From assembly GCA_963931925.1 (NCBI GenBank), contig OZ007582.1:24090224-24154223 (forward strand): 64,000 bases of DNA. Reading direction: 5' to 3'. Each line of letters begins with the position of its first letter. Within the stretch, counting starts at the first letter, position 1. The position numbers were made by a program, and so were the translations under genes. This document shows positions 1 through 10,060 of the stretch, piece after piece. This DNA comes from Onchidella celtica (lineage: Eukaryota > Mollusca > Gastropoda > Systellommatophora > Onchidiidae). The notes beneath the pieces were generated by a model, which saw only the letters and a program-made list of their open reading frames with translations, made no database searches and was not told where the DNA came from.

Positions 1-333
1 GAGAATCAACCAGTAATATAATCGATAAACGAGTTCTCTTTGACAACTTCTCCAAGTGTTTTAAACTTCATATCAGAAGCAATGTGGAGTAAATCAACCA
101 ATAAAAAGAAAAGCTAAAATGTCGTGATGTCTGAGCGGGCAAACTGAACTTCTGAAAGGCAGTACTACAGCTATGTTAAAATATTGCCAAGTAAAATCAT
201 TCAATGGAGAAATCGGTAAAGAATCAATCAGTTTCACCCCATGATACAATTGTCGTTTTTAATATGACGCCAAGTCCATGTTTTATAGTTTGAATTTATA
301 GTAAAGTTTACTTTCTTACTTGGAATATGCAAG

Positions 334-580
334 AATTGCGATAAGTATATTACACTTAGCGCTGACCGAAATATAATGTTTCCATGATAAAACCTGCCAT
401 CGACGAAGCCAATTGATAGTTCTGCAGATAGATTGGCCTCTGTCCAGCCAGAGTCTGGCCAGGAACTACAGCGATCTGACCGGGTGTCTGAGGTTTATTT
501 TGGTGTTCCTGTGTCAAACTACAGGTACTCTTTCCTGTGTAGTGTTGTTTGTTGGTAATACTGTATTTTTAAAGACGCCA
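334..580 (+). other. Conserved 5' flank of TNFR-like copy A
   Basis: About 250 bp upstream of copy A align with the same interval upstream of copy B (29834-30100) and copy C (56665-56900), including the run GGTTTATTTTGGTG near 493. This is the only non-coding sequence shared by all three copies, so it probably holds the promoter or a 5' untranslated exon. A possible splice donor ACAG|GTACTC lies at 524/525 in A and at 30030/30031 in B. Paired with the acceptor at 628 it would give an intron of about 104 bp. No TATA box was identified. Confidence 0.45.
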
Positions 581-582
581 AA

Positions 583-1513
583 ATGTGTATGAGGATAATC
601 AATCTTATTGCATCATTTTTTTCCAAAGTGAGAGGAACTAATTCAGTTTCCAAACGACGTTGGTCCTTTAGAAATGCCATTGGATATCTGATTGTCCCGA
701 TGATGCTATTCACACCGTCTCGTCAATACAATCTCTGGTGCCCCGCAGGATACCTTTTGCACACCCCGCGAGAAGGTCCAGACATTTGCCAACCGTGTGG
801 TCTGGGGACTTTCATGCTTCTACTGATACATAAACACAGACAATGTTTTGAGTGCACAAACATTCGAAATTTGGAGCTGGAGATAGAGACTTCCCCATGC
901 AACAGATTTAAGGACACTGGAATCCAATGCATTGACGGCTACTACCGTACAAAACCCTCCTATCCTGAAGACAGGGGTCATTGTCAGAAATGTACAAGTT
1001 GTCAATTTCCCAAACGTCCGTGCCAGAAGTTCAGTGACACTGTCTGTTGTCCACATGAAAATTATGATGTTTTTGTCAACAGACATGGAAAACCAGAATG
1101 TGTCCCGTTGTGTGGACGTGGTCAGTTCCTAGATCCAGAGACTGACCAGTGTCTACCGTGCCATCAGAACACGTATATGCAGGTGGAGAGACATACTCAC
1201 ATTTACTGTCAGAACTGTGAAGTCCCTAGATCAAAGCAAGAAATAATTATCCGACCATGCAACAGTACCCACCCAGCTATCATCGGTTGTATTGATGGTT
1301 ATTACGGTCGTCCCTCACTGATCTACCCATTCCATAGATGTGCCAAGTGCCAGGACTGTTCTGAGAACAAACATGGCCGTATGTATACAGGTCGTACGTG
1401 CAATCAGTCCAATGATGCAGTTTGTTGTTCTCAACCCAATATAATCATTGTGGAAACCCTGTCTGGCCCAGAATGTACAGTGCGTACCACACCAGTGCCA
1501 GTGACATCAACAG
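583..1513 (+). CDS. TNFR-like cysteine-rich protein, copy A, long exon
   Basis: Encodes most of a secreted or surface protein with TNF-receptor-type cysteine-rich repeats, probably binding a TNF-like ligand outside the cell. The frame opens at an ATG at 583, but a pyrimidine tract and AG at 627-628 suggest a splice acceptor, and the upstream ATG is not kept in frame in copies B or C. A basic stretch (KRRW, residues 24-27) followed by a short hydrophobic segment (about 33-45) looks like a signal peptide. Two tandem modules follow, residues 53-173 and 177-298, each with about a dozen cysteines and a GCIDGYY-type core. There are NST and NQS glycosylation sequons. The exon ends at ACAG|GTAAAC in phase 1, where copies B and C also have donors. 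The following codons to the TAG at 1530 are intron. The TNFR assignment rests on cysteine spacing; the exact family is not proven. Confidence 0.8.
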
Positions 1514-2115
1514 GTAAACATAGCTGGTAGGCCAGTCAATTTTGTCTGCTGCACAATAGGCGGTTAAACACTGGTTCGGTTCTCACTGTTGACACATCGT
1601 CGCTTCTTTTCTTTCATCTGCCTAAAATGTTATGCCTGCTCGACCTTCATCGATCCATGTATTCATTTATCCATTCAATCGTGACTGTGTCTTATACTTT
1701 TACATTACATCCCCACACTCGATCTCACACCCATAATTTAACTTTCAGTCACATTTACGTAATTACATGTACTGTCTTGTTCAGCACTAACGTATTCAAC
1801 CAGTAGTCAAGAGGCCTAGTGGTACTTTTTTTTACAATACGATTATTATGCCGGAAACTTCACTGTCAAGATGACTCAGGACATTAGACTGTAAATATTA
1901 TGTGGTTGGATGCGTGAACGTTAAGGCGGTGATAGTCGAAATGGAATTTTGAAACAAATGAACTCGCAAGAGATTTTTTCTTTAAACCGTACCTTGGCGG
2001 CGGTAAAAGATGGGCTGAGGGGGTGGACCTTTCTGACACTATTTAATCACATTTATCAGGTGAGGTTCGGGAGCTTTGAATATCAATGGCTCAACTATTT
2101 TTTTTCTTTTTTCAG

Positions 2116-2423
2116 AGCCCGCGGACACAGAGAATTTGATATTTGTCTCTGATAAACTATGTGGAAAGAGAGAATATGCGACGGTTGACCTTGACAAGAC
2201 TTTAACCTCTTGTCTGCCTTGTCCGCCTGGCACCTGTATGGAGGAAATCAGACATAACAGAACTGTCTGTTACAGTTGTGCCCATTCCGTCCATTATACA
2301 GCAACTGATCAGGCGATGATCTCGTCACATGGAAAGCAGATCCATCAGGACAAAATAATCTTTGTCATAAGCATTACACTTTTCTGTTTCAGTTTTGTCC
2401 CAATCCCTTCTGCTTTATTCTAA
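2116..2423 (+). CDS. TNFR-like copy A, terminal exon with GPI-like tail
   Basis: The acceptor TTTTTTCAG ends at 2115, and the phase-1 join to the exon ending at 1513 keeps the frame open, giving about 412 codons from the ATG at 583. The exon encodes a third, shortened cysteine module (CGKREY... CLPCPPGTCMEE... CYSCAH) with an NRT sequon. It ends in a hydrophobic stretch of about 20 residues immediately before the stop, with no basic cytoplasmic tail. Small residues (SSHG) lie upstream of that stretch. This is the layout of a GPI-attachment signal, so the protein may be lipid-anchored rather than signalling. The same exon occurs at 31634 and 58474. A possible polyadenylation signal AATAAA lies at 3047, conserved at 32373. 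Confidence 0.8.
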
Positions 2424-2518
2424 AACTAAGTGCTTGTTGTTTTTCCATATCTAAAAAAAAAGATAGAAATGCAGTATAATAAGGTGGCCGGTGAGAAGAA
2501 AAACTGCTTATCAGTGAC

Positions 2519-2522
<4 letters not shown>

Positions 2523-2573
<51 letters not shown>
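2523..2573. repeat. (GA)n microsatellite
   Basis: Nearly pure GA dinucleotide run about 100 bp after the copy A stop. The equivalent place in block B (32038-32104) has a mixed GACA/GA run, so the tract predates the duplication and changed afterwards. The Ser-Leu or Glu-Arg reading frames across it are artefacts. Confidence 0.9.
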
Positions 2574-2574
<1 letters not shown>

Positions 2575-3526
2575 ATTATGTTTGTCTATCACTTGGAAAA
2601 ATTATCAAAACAAAAATAACTGTTGCAAACAGGAACTTTTACGATGATATTCAGATCATGCATTGTTACCGGAATGTAACAGGAATGTGTTTAAATTTCA
2701 TCCTTATGTAAAAGTGGCCAAAGATAATTACAATATGGTTTCCATACTGCCTTTAAGCCTGATCGTTAACAGCTTCGTGATCGCAAACAGAAATCGACAA
2801 TAGTAGAAAACAAGATTTTGTTGAAAATCCAGATAGTTGAATGTAGGTCAGCCATCAAAAATAGAGTGGTGAGTGGAGAATGTGAGGCAAACAATTGGCC
2901 ATGTGTAAAGCTCAGACTACTCATGTCAACTGACTATTAAGAAATGCAATGTTTGTTACACTTAAAAGCAAGTTTAAGATCACAGAAATTGGTAAAGCCT
3001 ATAAAAAAAAAGCGCATTCTGCAGGATAAGTGTACGCGCCGCGTTGAATAAATAGATAAATAAACGTAGCAGCAGGGGGAGTGATTGGAACTTTTTTAGG
3101 AGCGATTTCATTACCAAAGTACAAGAAATGCATCATACTCCCGATTTGAAAGTACTTGGGGCTTACACGCATCGTCCGCTGGTCTCACTACATGAATAAA
3201 ATGTATACCATTAACGGTATCATACGTTCTGAAGAGCCCTAAGGACGACCCACGCAGCGGGGGGCGGTGGGGGTGTGGGGGGGGGGAGCTAGGTGTGACA
3301 GAACGTTTTGTTTTTTTCGAAAGATTGTGTATAAAAGAAATATTTTAAAAAGCTTTCGGTCCCTATGATGACAAACGCTATTTACCAGACAAACATATTG
3401 ACAGTTCTTACATAATACAACTTTGGCCTTACACGCTTTGACCTAGCTCTGCCTGCAATGTAGGTCATAACACACAGTGCATGTCGCATAACACAGTGGT
3501 GATGTCACTCGTCTGGGAGGTAAAAT

Positions 3527-3781
3527 TTAATATTGATCGCCGTCGACAAATCTGGGTCGTGCAGAGTATTGTAGGAGTTGAGGGAATTTGTGTACCTGCG
3601 CCGCGAATAAATCCTGAGGAGCAGCCGGAAGTTGATTAGCTGTTTGTGCTGATCTTACTAATTCTGGGATTGTTGACAAACTAAATTTAGGCAAACGTTC
3701 ATCATCTCCGTCGATTTTTTTCCTAAGCCTCGTTTCCAAAAATAACCGTACTCGTATGGGTTGAATGATGGGGATGTTCAA
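3527..3781 (-). CDS. Unknown ORF near the left end of the TIR element
   Basis: An open frame of 84 codons with ordinary composition, rich in basic residues in its first third (LFLETRLRKK). It ends about 460 bp inside the left terminus of the 4.5-kb element. No family was recognised. Its upstream side runs into a CT microsatellite (3798-3868), so it is probably the 3' end of a longer, decayed transposon gene. Confidence 0.35.
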   Translation of the reverse strand: MNIPIIQPIRVRLFLETRLRKKIDGDDERLPKFSLSTIPELVRSAQTANQLPAAPQDLFAAQVHKFPQLLQYSARPRFVDGDQY

Positions 3782-3797
3782 ATCCCGAACTCAAACA

Positions 3798-3868
3798 TTC
3801 TCTCTCTCTCTCTCTGTCTCTCTCTCTTTCTCTGTCTGTCTCTCTCTATCTCACTCTCTCTCTCTCTC
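3798..3868. repeat. (CT)n microsatellite
   Basis: CT-rich tract with a few TG and TA interruptions, inside the 4.5-kb TIR element. Confidence 0.85.
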
Positions 3869-4037
3869 AATCAACGCCCGGCTGCTCCTCACGATTCAGT
3901 GGCTGAACATCGGCAGGTTTTTATAGGCCCATTGCGAATGACGTCACAGAGTCTTTTTGTTATGCACTTCCGACACCTAAAATGGCGGGTGGATCAGCTG
4001 ACGAGTGTAACTTCGAGACATGTCTAAGCGGTTAAAA

Positions 4038-4160
4038 TGCCTGCTGGTTGCATTGCAGTTGGCTGTTATGTTAGTGGCGGATAGGATTGATCCAAGCTGG
4101 TCAGATTCCCTACCATCTGTGTAAACAAAGAAAAGGAAGTGAAAGAATTGACCGAACGTC
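4038..4160 (+). pseudogene. Decayed THAP-like zinc-finger exon
   Basis: The frame from the ATG at 4038 begins MPAGCIAVGC, the usual opening of a THAP DNA-binding domain (a short N-terminus with the first C-x4-C zinc ligands). It then meets stop codons (TAG, TGA) near 4083. The continuation LVRFPTICVNK... ELTER resembles the segment after the first zinc ligands. THAP domains are common in DNA-transposon transposases. A partial second copy of the later part lies at 5607-5660 in the direct repeat. The remaining C and H ligands are not visible, so the call is tentative. Confidence 0.4.
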
Positions 4161-4574
4161 TCCCATGTGTGTGAACGCACGTGTCATTGTTTACTGTAGT
4201 GAACTGTTTTTGTTTTTTTGCTCGCCGCCGATTGGTTCGCCACACCTGAAGTGCTCACAGTGCAAAGCAGATAACGAATCAAAACCAATGCTACCATCGC
4301 AATGCAAGCGTCGGTCCTGACAACTAAAATGGCCGATATCCGCAATGGCCCTATATATTAAATTTCGCACATTTGTCAGTAGCGATCGGTGGCCGTGTGG
4401 CATGGCTGAAACAATCTTAGGGGATGGGGGGGGGGGGGTCTTCCTTAGCATCGCTGGTGTAGTAGGGGAAGGGAAGGGCGGGGTCACCTCAGGTCATTCT
4501 CCCATTTTCGATTCGAAGGGAGATTGGTCAAACGAGGTGTTCCTTGTCTATCCGGGTCTGCCACACCACTGAAC
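4110..4574 (+). repeat. Long direct repeat, copy 1
   Basis: Starts CTACCATCTGTG and ends near CACACCACTGAAC. The same 465 bp, slightly diverged, recur at 5607-6106. The pair brackets about 1 kb holding two decayed minus-strand ORFs. Copy 1 lacks a block of about 43 bp present in copy 2. Confidence 0.85.
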
Positions 4575-4689
4575 CCTCAGAGGCAGAGCAGTGCATATTA
4601 AACCTCTGGGCTCTGGCCTCTGGGAGGGATGTGTGTGTGACACTTTTTTTTTCGCTGGTTCACAGCATATTTTTTTTTTTTACTGCTTT

Positions 4690-5045
4690 CTTGATACAGT
4701 TATTAAATTCCTGATTTTCTAATTTCTGCAAGTCGGACTCGAAACTCACTCTCGAGTTCTCTTAATTGAGCTTCAGTAGAATTATAAATTTCGTGGCAGG
4801 CTTTGATCCAAGATTCCCTTTCATCTTCAATTAATTGAAATTCTTCATCGGATAGATTTCTGTCTGCTGTGGCTTTGGATATAGTCTTGACACCAAGATA
4901 TTTTGGGTTTCAGCCAAAGTTCTAAGTTGGCCGTGGCGTCCGCCCTTCTTTTCGAAACGATTCCTTGCGGGTGATATGCCTAACTCTACCAATCCTGTGA
5001 ATAGCCCCATGGCAGTGGTTGGTATAGCTGCGGGGATCCCAATAC
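4690..5045 (-). pseudogene. Decayed hydrophobic/helical ORF of the TIR element
   Basis: Reading the minus strand from about 5045, a hydrophobic Gly/Ala/Ile/Pro stretch (GIPAAIPTTAMGLFTGLVEL) leads into a basic segment and then LRTLAET. After one frame shift near 4880 a helical, charged C-terminus follows (ISKATADRNLSDEEFQLIED..., ending EIRKSGI and a stop). The pieces read as one former protein with a membrane-like N-terminal part and an acidic helical end. I recall similar arrangements in uncharacterised transposon-associated ORFs of aquatic invertebrates but cannot verify that here. The function is unknown. Confidence 0.45.
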
Positions 5046-5148
5046 CAGTAGCAAATGAGTCCTATTGACGTACCTCCTAGCCCTACAGTGCATAATTATA
5101 ATGAGTGCTTCTGTGATTCGAGATAAAACGAGTCTGAATCTTTTATTT

Positions 5149-5409
5149 TTATTTAATAGAGTTTAGCGCTTTCGTTTTTCGAGGAGTAACTTCGTTTGAA
5201 AGGCGCTCGTCTGCCTCAAACGATGGTGGTTTGACAGATCTGGATACATCTCAGACATTGTTGATTAAGAATTCACTTTTCAAGTATTTCGGATTAACAT
5301 CTTCGTTTATGTATGAAACTCTCTGAGTGACAATGTCCGGATATACATTAATAGTTTGCAAGGACAGCTTCTCTTCATAATCAATGTAGGCTTCTTTACG
5401 AATAAGCAT
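5149..5409 (-). pseudogene. Unknown ORF of the TIR element, one in-frame stop
   Basis: Minus-strand frame of 87 codons from an ATG at 5409 to TAA at 5149, interrupted only by one TGA after ...SEFLINNV. Recognisable text includes KEAYIDYEEKLSLQTINVYP and NEDVNPKYLKSEF. The near-intact frame and normal composition indicate a former gene between the helicase and the hydrophobic ORF. No family was recognised. A long G run at 5410-5424 cuts off its 5' side. Confidence 0.45.
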
Positions 5410-5606
5410 GGGGGGGGGGGGGGGCTGAAAAAGCGTGCTGGGGCGTCATCTGGGTTTTCTTCCTTAGGGATTTGAATGACAATGCCTAAGCGCGGGCACC
5501 TCCGCAGGGTGGACATCGTCGTGCGACTGATCCTATATGGTCCTTAATTGTGTAAAGAATCGAACGTTCGGTGACTAAATCTGGCGAGCAGTGCTTTACT
5601 ACTTAT

Positions 5607-6106
5607 CTACCATCTGTGTAAACAAAGGAATGGAAGTGAAAGAATTGACCGAAAGTCTCCCATGTGCGTGAACGCACGGGTCATTGTTTACTGTAGTGAA
5701 CTTTTTTTTTTTAGCTCGCCGCCGATTGGTTCGCGGCGCCTGAAGTGCGCACAGTGCAAATCAGGTAGCGAATCAAAATCAATGCTACCATCGCAATGGT
5801 TAAGCGTCGGTCCTGACAACTAGAATGGCCGATATCCGCAATGGGCCTATATATTAAATTTCGCACATTTGTCAGTAGAGATCGGTGGCCGCGTGGCATG
5901 GCTGAAACAATCTTACTCCATGTCTGATACATTCGAAGGCGCTGCACTAACCCGGTTGGGGGGGGGGGGGTCTTCCTGAGCATCGCTGGTGTAGTAGGGG
6001 AAGGGAAGGACGGGGTCACCTCAGGTCATTCTCCCATTTTCGATTCGAAGGGAGATTGGTCAAACGAGGTGTTCCTTGTTTATCCGGGTCTGGCACACCA
6101 CTGAAC
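5607..6106 (+). repeat. Long direct repeat, copy 2
   Basis: Second copy of the repeat at 4110-4574, same orientation. It carries an extra block of about 43 bp near 5917-5960, before the poly-G run. The two copies are 1.5 kb apart and lie between the TIR element's helicase and its left-hand ORFs. Confidence 0.85.
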
Positions 6107-6285
6107 AGCGAGGATTTGTTCGTGAGGAGCTTCTGGATGTTCCACCTCCCGGTCGACACTATAACTGCTGGGTATCCTTGGACTGGTAGAACCGGAGAAG
6201 GTCGATGCTGCAGGTGGCACAGTGATTATTTTGACTCCCCTTGAAATGCAGGATTTAGTCGACCTTCAGTTTAAACCTGTGCCCT

Positions 6286-7310
6286 TTAGCTTTGTCCTGG
6301 CGCTAATAGGTCACCAGCTTCCTCTGGATGGCTTTGAGGAGTTGCTGCCCTGTTAGGGACCTGAACTTGGAACCCCCCCTCCGGAGGAACAGATACTCTT
6401 TCGAGCTGGTGCATATACTCCACACGCGACACCGCGAGGTACGCCAGGTTGGACCATTGGCGATAGTCGTCGACGATCCAGACTTTTGGGAGTCGCGGAT
6501 AGTGAGTCCTTGAGAACTGTGGACTGAGGGCAAAGCCGAGACGCCAGTCATCATTCTGGATTGACACGTTCGCTGTTTCTATGCCAACCTCCACGGTGTC
6601 GTTCAGTACCAGCTCTTCCCCGCGGTCCGTGCTTGGGAAGGGAACTTGTACGTTTTGTTTCTGGCTGGCCTTGAGGTGGTACAGGAGGGGCACCGGGGCG
6701 TCTGGGACATGGTTTTTATGGCGGTGAAATAGAAGCTCCAGCGCTCGATCTCGAACTTTTTGTCTTGAGGCCAGGATGGGGTTGTTTGGCTTCCAGTTAA
6801 CAACAAACAGATCCCACCCCCGGACATCGGGGAGCGCCTTTCTCATCTCTTGGCATTGGACCCTGTCAGGTTGCAGGTGGATGCTCCTTTTGAGGGTTTT
6901 CGGGGCATAGTCCTTTGCCCTGTGGTCCTCCTCAGCCCCTTCATAATAGTCAGCCTCCTGACACAGCCAGTTATGTGGCATCTCACCAGAAATCGGGGGT
7001 GGTTGATCATGGTCTCCATTGCAGATGACTTGGACATACCTGTGTCAAGGAAGGTCTCCAGGATGGGCCGGGGCACTGTGCATACCTCGTCCCAGATGAT
7101 CACGTGTTGGATGTACTTCTGTCCCATCCTTTCTGGGGTCCAATCGGTCTGCCCACTCCAGCGGAAGAAGCTATGGTACGTATGGGCCTTGACCCCTCTA
7201 GCCAAAATCTCTTTGGCCAACCGATGGGTCGGTGTGAAGACAAGGGGGTCTCTACCGCGAGAAAACCTCAATCGCTCTAGTCGTTTTGCCGCTCCCCCCC
7301 CCCCCCGCCG
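6286..7310 (-). pseudogene. Superfamily-1 DNA helicase, frameshifted remnant
   Basis: Read on the minus strand. A glycine-rich P-loop ending GSGKTTRAI sits at about 7275-7300 (Walker A), then in another frame DPLVFTPTHRLAKEI (motif Ia region) and YHSFFRWSG. A Walker B-like IIWDEVCTVP follows near 7090. A frame change leads to MPHNWLCQEADYY... HRAKD, and a local shift hides SVHSSQGLTIRD (motif V), which reads in a different frame near 6500. The end contains LAYLAVSRVEYM (motif VI). The helicase motifs are thus all in order but spread over at least three frames, so this is a dead copy. The source is probably a DNA transposon or virus-like element rather than a host repair gene. The C-terminal part stops at 6286. 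Confidence 0.7.
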
Positions 7311-7590
7311 CCGTTCAAGTAGGACCGCTGGTGCCTGGTCAGCAGGTCACCACAGTATGGCGCAGTTGAGTCACGCATGTCTTTGATTTGGCTCATATAC
7401 TCTGGTTTTGGGAAGTAAGCTGCGTGCACCATCAGCATTTACAGCCGCTAGCCCTTGTCACGCCAATGGGCCGGGGATATCTAGGAGAATACATGTTGGT
7501 AATTTAAGTATCTTAAGATATACCCATTACAATACATATTTCTAAAACGAGATCCAGTTTTGTTAAGCCCGAGCTTCTCCCCTTCTGCTA

Positions 7591-7960
7591 ACGTTTACTT
7601 TTTAGCATGAGCAAAGCATGAGTTGACAAACTATAATAAACAGTGGGCACCACTGTATGGCTACAAGGGAATGACGGCTATTACTTATCCACTGTCTTAA
7701 TTTATGGGCTGGTATTTTTTCTTCTGAAGTTTTAAACTGAGCATCATGGCTATTACTCCGGTACAGAATGTTAGACAGGATTCGAACGTTTTTGGAGGCT
7801 TAAGCTACAATGTTTCAGTTTTGGAGATCAAAGAGTTGTAGAAGTCGAAGGAGAACAGGCCTAACAGAGAAAATTAAAAAGAAATAAAAAACAATTCATC
7901 CTTACCACCACCCCCCCCCCTCCGCCCGAAACAAAAGCAAAAAACAAAACCAACATCACC
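7591..7960. other. Non-coding part of block A
   Basis: After the TIR element the alignment with block B resumes (32390 onward), including TTACTTTTTAGCATGA and GTGGGCACCACTGTATGGCT. No gene is visible; a C-rich run lies at 7908-7925. Confidence 0.6.
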
Positions 7961-8165
7961 GACCGGCGCTGCACTGCGGCGACGACCTGTGTGCTCCAGT
8001 TGTAACTTGTAACTTGCCTGTAACGACACTAAGACAATTTTCCGAAACAGGATCAGAGAAGCGCACGACAGAATACAAAATTGACAGTGAAAAATCTTCT
8101 CTAACTGCGCACAACGAAGCCTCGACAACCAATCCATCCTCTAGACTGGTGATCAAAATAAAATT
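7955..8165 (+). repeat. Dispersed SINE-like repeat (copy in block A)
   Basis: The core ACCGGCGCTGCACTGCGGCG followed by CTCCAGTTGTAAC also occurs at 16185-16275 and, through the block duplication, at 32745-32935. The independent copy at 16185 shows that this is an interspersed repeat and not just part of the duplicated block. No clear tRNA-like promoter boxes were confirmed. Confidence 0.55.
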
Positions 8166-8811
8166 CTTCTCAATATGCAAAGTAGCATTTATCGAAAGAC
8201 AACATCCAGTAAACTGTAAAGTCTACTAAAAAGTAAATAATAAGTCATCTCTTTGAAAGAGCCGATCTCATTTTTAATTCAAACAGGAAGGTAGATAATA
8301 CTGAAAAAGAACCCGCCCCGATTAAAAAAACAACAACAACAACAAACACGTCAATCTGTGCTAGCTGCGCCATCATCCATGCAAACCCAATATTGCGTAA
8401 CATCGGTGGAAAAAGAAATAGAAATGTAGATCAAATGAAAACGCTTTGGTGAGTTCCAGTATTCAAGAAAATCTGTGCACTATTATCCTTTTTCGTCCCG
8501 TGCCACAAGTTTTCCTGTGGGTCTTTTTGCCGCGGAATCTCCTCTAGGCTAGAAAAAAAGGCAGGTGTCATTAAAGTAACAATTTTAATTTTTCTGATCA
8601 GGTGTCAACAACTCAATAAATATAATAGCACTAGAATCACCCCCACCATATTTTCACCCTTGTAAAACTTTCGCAAATATTGAATCCACGTAAATTTGAA
8701 CTTTAAACTTTCCCAGGTGACGAGATTAACAAACACTTGAATAACCTTTGAAATAAAATTTAAGTTTCCTAATTATCCTCCAAATTTCAAGTTTAAACAA
8801 AAAATTGTCTC

Positions 8812-8880
8812 CTTCCCCCTGAGAAGCTTGAACTATATATATATATTTATAGCTGCGAGTTCAAGCTTCTCAGGGGGAAG
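8812..8880. repeat. Perfect 22-bp inverted repeat with 25-nt AT loop
   Basis: Arms 8812-8833 and 8859-8880 are exact reverse complements built around AGAAGCTTGAAC, with a TA-rich spacer. Block B has only the left arm (about 33588-33609), followed by different sequence. See findings. Confidence 0.9.
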
Positions 8881-8899
8881 AAGACTATTTTTTATTTAT

Positions 8900-10060
8900 A
8901 TATATATATATATATAATCATTATGAGAAGTATTAAGTAAAGCAGTCAGTGTAATGGAAAGTACAGATTAAATTACGGGAGTCTTACTGACTGATCAAAA
9001 GAAATATTTTAACGGCACACGTCACACTGGACACTTTTCTGTTACAAAACTTTTTTTTCTTTTTCTTTTGTTTGGTCGCAACCGAGAGCGCTCTTTGCTT
9101 TTTAGGTTCTGACAACGTTTACCAAAATAATTTTACTAACTTGTAGATCACAGATTTATAACTGCATCAAATAGAGCATAATTACGCTTAAAAACAACAA
9201 CAGAAATAACAAATCGGTCGTATACCATGTTACACCCAGATCTATATAAATAATTATGTTCCGGTTCTGATTGACACGACATAAACATATTTCCGCTGCG
9301 TTAAGTAATCTTTCAAAGCAAACCATCTTTAGCACTGATTTCAAATCACAGATCAACAGTTTTTCAGGTACACTAACTGTGTTTTTGAACAGTTATTTTT
9401 TTTTTTTTAAACTAAGGAGTTTGAAGCACCTTTGTTTGAAAATATGTGTGATTGCATTAATTAGGATGTCACTAGCCTTTTTGTGACACAATGTGAACTT
9501 GTTAGGTTTAGCTTTTCAGTATTTTTTAGTCGTAATATTAGATGTCTGTTTACATCTTTTAAAATACTTATACAGAACAGTAGCAATTGCCCACAGTACT
9601 TATCAAATCTCTAAAGATTAATGTTTACATCATTGTAATTCCATAAAATCACAGTATCTACACTGTCTTGTGAATACCTACATGTCGATTCATTTTCATA
9701 CTGCGTTTCATTATGGACTACCTTATAATTCAGTTGTATCTGTATGCGGTGAATGTATGTGTGAAAGTCGTCACATCATTATTAGATACGAATATTTTAA
9801 TATCAGAGTATATTGACAGGTTTCCAAAGTTTGTGGGATGATGTATAATTTAAAATGTTTTTTAAAAAATTTCTGTATTTATATAAAATATTTTTTTTAT
9901 TTAACGTTTTGATTTAATAAAATTCCAGGTTTGCCATGGTTACTGAACTAGTTGTCTTTCTTGTATTGGAAAAATGTGTCGAATTTCAGAAATCGAAATA
10001 AAATGATGCAAAAAAAAAAAAAAGCAACCAAGGAAAAAAAAAAGTCTTCCTTTTCACTCT
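8900..10060. other. Non-coding part of block A
   Basis: A+T-rich sequence that aligns with 33960-35510 in block B apart from indels; B carries about 400 bp more near 34900-35310. No coding exon was recognised on either strand. Confidence 0.55.

Larger units (their letters stand above)
3067..7590 (-). mobile_element. TIR DNA transposon inserted in block A
   Basis: Block B has no counterpart of this 4,524-bp segment. Flanking sequence in B runs straight through at about 32390, as does A once the segment and one copy of ACG are removed. ACG is present on both sides (3064-3066 and 7591-7593), giving a 3-bp target duplication. The ends form imperfect inverted repeats: the left begins TAGCAGCAGGGGGAG, and the reverse complement of the right begins TAGCAGAAGGGGAG. 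Inside are broken minus-strand reading frames: a superfamily-1 helicase, a short unknown ORF at 5149-5409, a hydrophobic/helical ORF at 4690-5045 and an unknown ORF at 3527-3781. There is also a plus-strand THAP-like exon and two long direct repeats. No transposase was recognised, so the superfamily is open and several nested insertions are possible. Confidence 0.75.

Noticed and set aside
2430..2711. ORFs across GA/CT microsatellites (also at 2389-2592, 3761-4027, 43033-43363, 45538-45777)
   Set aside because: They encode Glu-Arg, Ser-Leu or Cys-Val dipeptide runs created by simple repeats, with no other coding support.
6286..7310. Host repair helicase gene
   Set aside because: Multiple frame shifts, and the location inside a TIR-bounded insertion that block B lacks, argue for a dead transposon-borne helicase.
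7770..7785. tRNA-like B box (GGATTCGAAC reversed), also at 32552
   Set aside because: No A box, cloverleaf or anticodon arm could be drawn around it, and it is a single site copied by the block duplication.
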